Below the pieces are notes generated by a model. That model was not told the DNA's origin, did not search any database, and saw nothing but the letters and a program-made list of their open reading frames with translations. The translations under genes and the position numbers were made by a program. From assembly GCA_030642635.1 (NCBI GenBank), contig DAOWNK010000119.1, positions 1-9,313 of the forward strand: DNA of 9,313 nucleotides, given 5' to 3'. Below are positions 5,364 to 9,313 of this stretch, in pieces. This DNA comes from Pirellulales bacterium. Its GTDB lineage: Bacteria > Planctomycetota > Planctomycetia > Pirellulales > Thermoguttaceae. How positions within the stretch are numbered: position 1 is the first letter of the stretch; the number at the start of each line of letters is the position of its first letter.

Positions 5364-5590
5364 CCTACCTCTTCCCGGAGTTCACGGAAGACTTCTTCTG
5401 CCGGAATGCATGTTGCCTTTCCGCTTTTGATTTCTGCGTCGCGCCGCTCGATTTCTTCCAGTAGACGGTTGTCGACTTCATGGGTTTCGGTTTCATCGAG
5501 GCTGTGAATCAACCGCAAGGCTAGCTCTCCACGAGTCGACGCCGGCAGGCTGAGCAATTCAAGCGCTAATACTTCCATTTTACTTGACAT
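5360..5590 (-). CDS. Addiction-module antitoxin (PF09720/TIGR02574 type)
   Basis: A 76-residue antitoxin of the small 'addiction module component' family. The pattern is typical: an N-terminal helix LALELLSLPASTRGELALRLIHSLDE (about 8-33), an acidic linker, a central LLEEIERRDAEIKSGKATCIPAEEVF (about 43-68) and a final REL helix. The C-terminal half is expected to wrap the toxin and block its active surface. The antitoxin is translated first, from a strong Shine-Dalgarno (AAGGAGA ending 5 bases before ATG 5590), and overlaps the toxin start by four bases. A near-consensus promoter lies directly upstream (5617-5644). This order, with the antitoxin promoter-proximal, fits the usual autoregulated type II arrangement, although this antitoxin family lacks an obvious classical DNA-binding fold in so short a sequence. 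Confidence 0.87.
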   Translation of the reverse strand: MSSKMEVLALELLSLPASTRGELALRLIHSLDETETHEVDNRLLEEIERRDAEIKSGKATCIPAEEVFRELREEVG

Positions 5591-5616
5591 ATTATCTCCT
5601 TCTCGCAGAACTCCAA

Positions 5617-5644
5617 ATTATACCCCACTCGGTGGAAATGTAAA
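5617..5644 (-). promoter_or_regulatory. Promoter of the toxin-antitoxin operon, with a small inverted repeat
   Basis: On the minus strand, TTTACA (5639-5644; 5 of 6 consensus) and a perfect TATAAT (5617-5622) are separated by 16 bases and lie 26 bases before the antitoxin ATG. The spacer holds a short inverted repeat CCAC-N3-GTGG (5625-5635), positioned where a bound antitoxin-toxin complex would block RNA polymerase. The promoter is convincing; the operator is tentative. Confidence 0.7.
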
Positions 5645-5731
5645 ATCCCCACACCGCTTGACAGTTTGCCCGCTGTGGGCGAAGCTAATTGGGTTGGCTT
5701 CGGTATTATATTAAACCATCGGTGAAAGTTG

Positions 5732-5811
5732 AAACGCCCCGGGACTGCGGTCCCGGGGGATTGTGGAAATCGCTCAGCCATTTCCCCCGGGACCGCAGTC
5801 CTGGGGCGTTT
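5732..5811. repeat. Inverted pair of palindromic units, locus 3
   Basis: Two 29-base arms (5732-5760 and 5783-5811) are inverted copies with a single mismatch, separated by 22 bases. Each arm is itself a hairpin: CCCCGGGAC/GTCCCGGGG with loop TGCG in the left arm, and the same stem with one G-U and loop CGCA in the right. The sequence can therefore form either one long hairpin or two short ones. The architecture matches loci 1 and 2, but the head is AAACGCCCC rather than TTTAGC. It lies between the divergent toxin-antitoxin operon and BRCT/TPR gene. Confidence 0.92.
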
Positions 5812-5815
5812 TTTT
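5785..5815 (+). terminator. Terminator-like hairpin with T run before the BRCT/TPR gene
   Basis: The right arm of locus 3 (stem 5785-5793 with 5798-5806) is followed by seven T residues (5809-5815), an intrinsic terminator signature on the + strand. It ends 29 bases before ATG 5845, so it would either stop incoming transcription or attenuate a message starting upstream. No gene on this strand ends nearby; the nearest is the YTV gene, more than 700 bases away. Confidence 0.45.
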
Positions 5816-5844
5816 ATGTACAGATATCAACAGCAATATCTCAC

Positions 5845-7020
5845 ATGCCCAACGAACCACAACAAATCCTCCAAGGCAAACGCGTAGTATTTGTCGGCAA
5901 GTTGGCCGGCATGTCCAAGCGAGAAGCCTCGCAGTTGGCCAGGCAACATGGGGCAATTGTAGTGGAGCGGCCCGATACGTCGGTACACCTGGCGGTGGTC
6001 GGCCAGCACGAGTTGCCCGTGCCCGAGGCCGACGGCCTGGACGAGTGGTTCGACGAACCGACGCTTCAGGCCGTCCGCAGCGGTGCAATCGAGATTGTTA
6101 CCGAGACACAGCTTTGGCAGCGGCTCGGGCTGGTCGACGATGAGCATGACATCCATCGTCTTTACACGCCGGCTATGTTGGCCGAGTTGCTCGGCGTGCC
6201 GGTGGCGGTGATTCGTCGCTGGCGCCGCCGCGGGCTGATAGTTCCGGTCCGCGAGGTTCGGCGGTTGCCGTACTTCGATTTTCAGGAGGTGGCTGCCGCA
6301 CGTCGCCTTGCGGAGTTGTTGGCCGCCGGTGTCTCGCCGCGGCAGATCGAGCAGAAGCTCGATGTGTTGGCCCAATGGCTGCCGGGCGTAGAGCGGCCGC
6401 TCGCACAGCTATCGGTGATCGTCGAGGGCAAGGACATCCTGTTGCGAGCCGGCGACGGGCTAATCGAGCCGGGCGGGCAGTTGCGGCTCGATTTCGAGTC
6501 AGACGTTGCCGAGCCGTCCGTTTCGCTCCCCGAGGCTGAACCCACACCGCCGCCCGCCTCGCCCGAGGAGATGTGCCGCATGGCGGCCGAGTTGGAAGAG
6601 AACGGCCGGCTCGACGCCGCGACCGATATGTATCGTGCCGCAATGGCGGCCGCCGGACCGACGCCGGAGATTTGCTTCCAATTGGCCGAATTGCTATACC
6701 GCCAGGGCGATGCGTCGGCGGCCAGAGAACGATACTACACGGCGATCGAGTTGGACGAAGATTACGTGGAGGCCCGTGCGAACCTCGGCTGCGTGTTGGC
6801 CGAGACGGGCCGGCACGATCTGGCGATTGCCGCGTTCGAGGGCGCGTTGGCCTATCACCCCGATTATGCCGACGTGCACTACCACCTTGCCCGGTCGCTG
6901 GACGAGCGGGGCCGCAGCGAGGAGTCGGAGTCGCACTGGCGGAAGTTTTTGGACCTCTCGCCGGACAATCCCTGGGCGGAGGAGGCGAGGGAAAAGGCGG
7001 AAGAGGGAAGGGGGAAGTGA
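5845..7020 (+). CDS. BRCT / MerR-like HTH / TPR fusion protein
   Basis: A 391-residue cytoplasmic protein with three modules. Residues 10-95 resemble a BRCT domain (GKRVVFVGKLAGMSKREASQ, then HGAIVV, HLAVVG and IEIVTETQLWQRLG), a fold that usually binds DNA ends or phosphopeptides, as in NAD-dependent DNA ligase. Residues 105-178 resemble a MerR-type winged helix (YTPAMLAELLGVPVAVIRRW, RRRGLI, then YFDFQEVAAARRLAELLAAGVSPRQIEQKL). A short strand-rich segment (187-216) and a Pro/Glu linker (218-240) lead to about four TPR units (243-375; for example IELDEDYVEARANLGCVLAETGR). There are no membrane segments or signal peptide. ATG 5845 is chosen because BRCT similarity starts right after it and an upstream in-frame extension runs through the locus 3 repeat. 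No Shine-Dalgarno is visible. The last residues (AREKAEEGRGK) are encoded by a purine-rich stretch shared with a repeat at 3517-3529. The role is unknown; a DNA-bound adaptor is a reasonable inference. Confidence 0.8.
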   Translation: MPNEPQQILQGKRVVFVGKLAGMSKREASQLARQHGAIVVERPDTSVHLAVVGQHELPVPEADGLDEWFDEPTLQAVRSGAIEIVTETQLWQRLGLVDDEHDIHRLYTPAMLAELLGVPVAVIRRWRRRGLIVPVREVRRLPYFDFQEVAAARRLAELLAAGVSPRQIEQKLDVLAQWLPGVERPLAQLSVIVEGKDILLRAGDGLIEPGGQLRLDFESDVAEPSVSLPEAEPTPPPASPEEMCRMAAELEENGRLDAATDMYRAAMAAAGPTPEICFQLAELLYRQGDASAARERYYTAIELDEDYVEARANLGCVLAETGRHDLAIAAFEGALAYHPDYADVHYHLARSLDERGRSEESESHWRKFLDLSPDNPWAEEAREKAEEGRGK

Positions 7021-7035
7021 ACTTGCGGTGACTTG

Positions 7036-7064
7036 TTGACAAATGCTCTCGCGCCGACTACATT
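7036..7064 (+). promoter_or_regulatory. Promoter of the octaheme cytochrome gene
   Basis: A perfect -35 TTGACA (7036-7041) and TACATT (7059-7064; 4 of 6) are spaced by exactly 17 bases, in the gap between the BRCT/TPR stop and the cytochrome start. Transcription would begin near 7071, leaving a leader of about 50 bases. This also argues against the in-frame start at 7043, which lies within the promoter. Confidence 0.6.
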
Positions 7065-7120
7065 TCATAATCTGTGTCGGCGTTGATATGCCTTTGGTCC
7101 GAATTTTCAGGATTGGGATA

Positions 7121-9241
7121 ATGTCAAAGTCAACAATAACGCTTGGTGTGGTTATGCTGTCCTTATTGGCTGGGTGGGCGAGCCAAGTGTTCTCGGGAGA
7201 GGTGCGGCGGGGTTCCGCCGAAGGGGTCTGTCCGGCCTTCCACCTGCTCGACGCGGAGGGCAACGTCATCGACCCGGTGCATGGTGCGAACGCGGACAAG
7301 CCGTACTCGCCGAAGCAAACGTGCGGGAAGTGCCACGATTACGAGACGATCACCCAGGGCTACCACTTTACTATGGGGAAGGGGCACGATCCGACGCCGG
7401 ATCAGGCGGACCGCTGTAGGTGGGTGCTCAGCCCGGGGATGTACGGCGGTACGTGGTCCACACCCGGTCCATTGTTTAGGTACCTGTCGCCGAAGAAGAA
7501 TGAGTCGCCGAAGACGATCGATTTGACGTCGTTCGGTTTCATGGCCGCCGGCTGCGCCACCTGCCACCCGGGCGGCGGCGTGGCCGAGTTGGACCGCGAC
7601 GGCAAGCGCTACGACCGCTGTATGGCCGACCCGGCCAACGGCCTGACGGCCGGTGGCGATAACAATTTTGACGGCGACTACTATAAGGCCCGATGGAGCG
7701 AGACCGGCGTTGTAGAGGCCGATTGCCTCATGTGCCACATGCCGGAATACGACATTGGCGAGAGGAACAAGCAGATCAAGGCGCTCAACTTCCGCTGGGC
7801 GGCGACCGCGGGAGCCGGGCTGGCCGCCGTGACCGGCTCGGTGAAAGGGGGCGCGCCGGTGAAGGTGAACTACGACGCCTCGAAATTCAATCCCGACGGC
7901 ACACTCTCACCGCACATCGTGCTTGAGCCGCGAAACGAGTCATGCCTCGCCTGCCATGCCACGCGTGGCTGGAAAAATCGTGGGGCGAACTTTCGACCCC
8001 GCACCGACGTGCATCTTCGGGCAGGGTTGAAGTGCATCGATTGCCATCCCGCCGGCTCCCACGCCTCCGATCCACGGATCAACGGCTACGAAGCACACCA
8101 GATTGGCAAGGGCGATGACCCGGCGGGCTACGTTCGCGACGACCTGGACAACACCGTCCGCGATTGCGCCAGTTGCCACACTACCGGCCGACTCGGCGCC
8201 CCGGTGGCGCGTCACGACTGGTTACCGCCGTTCCATCTCGATAAGATCGCCTGCCAGACCTGCCACGTGCCTCAGCGGGCGGTGAAAGCCGTGCGACTCC
8301 AGGCTAGCGACGTGTTCAATCCGGGTGCTAAAATCCCTGCCAAGGGCAAGCACCTGTGGACTTTTTACGGTCCTGACATGCAGTATTGGAACCATTTCGG
8401 CCAACTGGTGATGATGGGCCTCGACGACAAACCCACGGACCTTTTCCGCCCGGTGCTGGCCCGCTACAAGGGCAAAATCTATCCGGTCAATCGCACCCAT
8501 ACCACTTGGCCGGCCATCGAGGTGGAGGGGCAGCCCGGTCTGATGCAGCCGAAGATGAGCGATATTTACAAGATGTGGGCCGCCCACAAAAAGAATCCGA
8601 AAAACTACCCACAACTCGCCGCGATCAAGGACGATAACGGCGACGAGGTGATCGAGGTGAATCGACCGCAGGAGATCGACGCCCTGATTGCCGAAGTCAC
8701 CCACATGCTCGAGCAAACGAGCTATCCGATGGACGGCAAGCACGTGGTGTGGGTGATGAACGACCGGATATACACCTCCGGCACCGAGTATCGCGTAATG
8801 GAGAAACGGCTCTGGGAGGCCTCGCCTTACGGGAACGTCCACAAGTACAACCACGACGTGTATCCGGCGGGCGCCGCTTTGGGCGCGACCGGTTGTACGG
8901 ATTGCCACCATCCGTCGTCCTACTTCTTCTTCGCCTCGGTGGTGAAATATCCCTTTGATGCCCAGGCGAACCCCGTCATGGAACCGCAGTACAAGCTGCT
9001 CGGCCTCAGCGGTTCCCGGGCTATGATCGGCGCGTGGCGCGAGGCGAACCCGGGCGCGGTGTGCATCCACATCGGCAACGGCCGCGTTTCGGACACCTGT
9101 GGCGCCATCGCCGCGGACTTTGCCTTCGCGAAGGAGACGCTGGCCGAGGAGCTGGCGCAGCGCGGTGCCGGATTCGAGCCGTTTCGCGATCTGAACGACG
9201 TCGTGGCAGGTCTGGACGCGCGCTTTACCGCGCCGAGCTGA
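7121..9241 (+). CDS. Exported octaheme c-type cytochrome
   Basis: A 706-residue periplasmic multiheme cytochrome. An N-terminal signal peptide (ITLGVVMLSLLAGWASQVFS, about 6-25) precedes eight CXXCH heme-binding motifs at 68-72, 145-149, 202-206, 275-279, 305-309, 349-353, 378-382 and 592-596, so eight covalently bound hemes are expected. All are regular CXXCH; there is no CXXCK active-site motif of the NrfA or tetrathionate-reductase kind. Hemes 1-7 are fairly regularly spread, then about 210 residues without a motif separate hemes 7 and 8; this region is rich in His, Tyr and Trp (QYWNHFGQLVMMG, GKIYPVNRTHTTW) and may form a catalytic or docking domain. Two further cysteines (648 and 660) near the C-terminus could form a disulfide. 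Start 7121 follows AGGA (7109-7112, 8-base spacing) and places the signal peptide correctly. Physiological role is undetermined: electron transfer and a nitrogen- or sulfur-compound reductase are both possible. A putative next gene starts 59 bases downstream. Confidence 0.88.
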   Translation: MSKSTITLGVVMLSLLAGWASQVFSGEVRRGSAEGVCPAFHLLDAEGNVIDPVHGANADKPYSPKQTCGKCHDYETITQGYHFTMGKGHDPTPDQADRCRWVLSPGMYGGTWSTPGPLFRYLSPKKNESPKTIDLTSFGFMAAGCATCHPGGGVAELDRDGKRYDRCMADPANGLTAGGDNNFDGDYYKARWSETGVVEADCLMCHMPEYDIGERNKQIKALNFRWAATAGAGLAAVTGSVKGGAPVKVNYDASKFNPDGTLSPHIVLEPRNESCLACHATRGWKNRGANFRPRTDVHLRAGLKCIDCHPAGSHASDPRINGYEAHQIGKGDDPAGYVRDDLDNTVRDCASCHTTGRLGAPVARHDWLPPFHLDKIACQTCHVPQRAVKAVRLQASDVFNPGAKIPAKGKHLWTFYGPDMQYWNHFGQLVMMGLDDKPTDLFRPVLARYKGKIYPVNRTHTTWPAIEVEGQPGLMQPKMSDIYKMWAAHKKNPKNYPQLAAIKDDNGDEVIEVNRPQEIDALIAEVTHMLEQTSYPMDGKHVVWVMNDRIYTSGTEYRVMEKRLWEASPYGNVHKYNHDVYPAGAALGATGCTDCHHPSSYFFFASVVKYPFDAQANPVMEPQYKLLGLSGSRAMIGAWREANPGAVCIHIGNGRVSDTCGAIAADFAFAKETLAEELAQRGAGFEPFRDLNDVVAGLDARFTAPS

Positions 9242-9300
9242 CCCCACCCACCGCGCGGGCTACCGTGCCGCCCCCCCAGGCAACGGACGGAGGCACCGCC

Positions 9301-9313
9301 GTGGCATCCCTGC
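9301..9313 (+). CDS. Probable start of the next gene (3' truncated)
   Basis: GTG at 9301 follows a good Shine-Dalgarno, GGAGG at 9289-9293, with 7-base spacing, and opens a frame Val/Met-Ala-Ser-Leu to the edge. It lies 59 bases after the cytochrome stop on the same strand, so it is plausibly the second gene of an operon. Only four codons are visible, so the product is unknown. Confidence 0.35.

Noticed and set aside
5658..5663. Perfect TTGACA as -35 of a + strand promoter for the BRCT/TPR gene
   Set aside because: No acceptable -10 box lies 15-19 bases downstream; the nearest candidate needs a 20-base spacer.
5689..5844. Extension of the BRCT/TPR protein from an upstream ATG at 5689
   Set aside because: It would translate the locus 3 palindrome and its T run; BRCT similarity starts directly after ATG 5845.
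6173..7042. 289-residue minus-strand frame opposite the BRCT/TPR gene
   Set aside because: Arg/Pro-rich translation typical of antisense of a G+C-rich gene; no domain.
7043..7120. Cytochrome start at 7043
   Set aside because: It falls inside the promoter and would place 26 residues before a good signal peptide; ATG 7121 has a ribosome binding site.
8222..9247. 341-residue open frame on the minus strand opposite the cytochrome
   Set aside because: The heme-motif gene on the + strand explains the sequence; the antisense translation has no recognisable domain and follows from high G+C codon use.

Overview
The window is a stretch of bacterial chromosome, roughly 60% G+C in genes, that most likely comes from a planctomycete. 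This phylum-level inference rests on a secreted YTV-repeat protein (a family described from Rhodopirellula-type genomes), a BRCT/MerR-like/TPR fusion, a GAP1-N2-like protein, and palindromic repeats between genes. No rRNA, tRNA, CRISPR array, IS element or phage gene was seen.

Layout: (1) 3-125, the C-terminal end of an unidentified + strand gene. (2) 154-807 (+), a GlpP-family glycerol-3-phosphate-responsive antiterminator homologue. (3) 921-1178 (+), a small free-standing protein resembling the beta-barrel domain 2 of EF-Tu, with a possible overlapping leader ORF at 893-934. (4) 1216-1313, a cluster of three palindromic units between convergent genes. (5) 2626-1307 (-), a GAP1-N2-like protein. 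(6) 2711-2792, a pair of inverted palindromic units. (7) 3492-2788 (-), a lipoate-protein ligase family enzyme. (8) 3493-3834, a divergent intergenic region, AT-rich in its right half. (9) 3835-5025 (+), a cysteine-rich secreted YTV-repeat protein with exact 16-residue periodicity. (10) 5590-5070 (-), a type II toxin-antitoxin operon with a near-consensus promoter. (11) 5732-5815, a third inverted palindromic element ending in a T run. (12) 5845-7020 (+), the BRCT/MerR-like/TPR protein. (13) 7121-9241 (+), an exported octaheme c-type cytochrome with a consensus-like promoter. (14) A probable GTG start of the next gene at 9301.

The genes do not form one pathway; most look like single transcription units, and only the toxin-antitoxin pair is clearly an operon. 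The cytochrome may begin a respiratory operon that continues past the right edge.

The strongest structural signal is the set of three intergenic elements. Each is made of self-complementary units in an outward-facing inverted pair. Two of the three show paired, compensatory base changes between units, so the hairpin itself appears to be maintained. The stop codons of both large minus-strand genes (GAP1-like and ligase) lie inside the conserved TTTAGC head of such a unit. This resembles REP/BIME biology, but no REP-associated transposase lies in the window.
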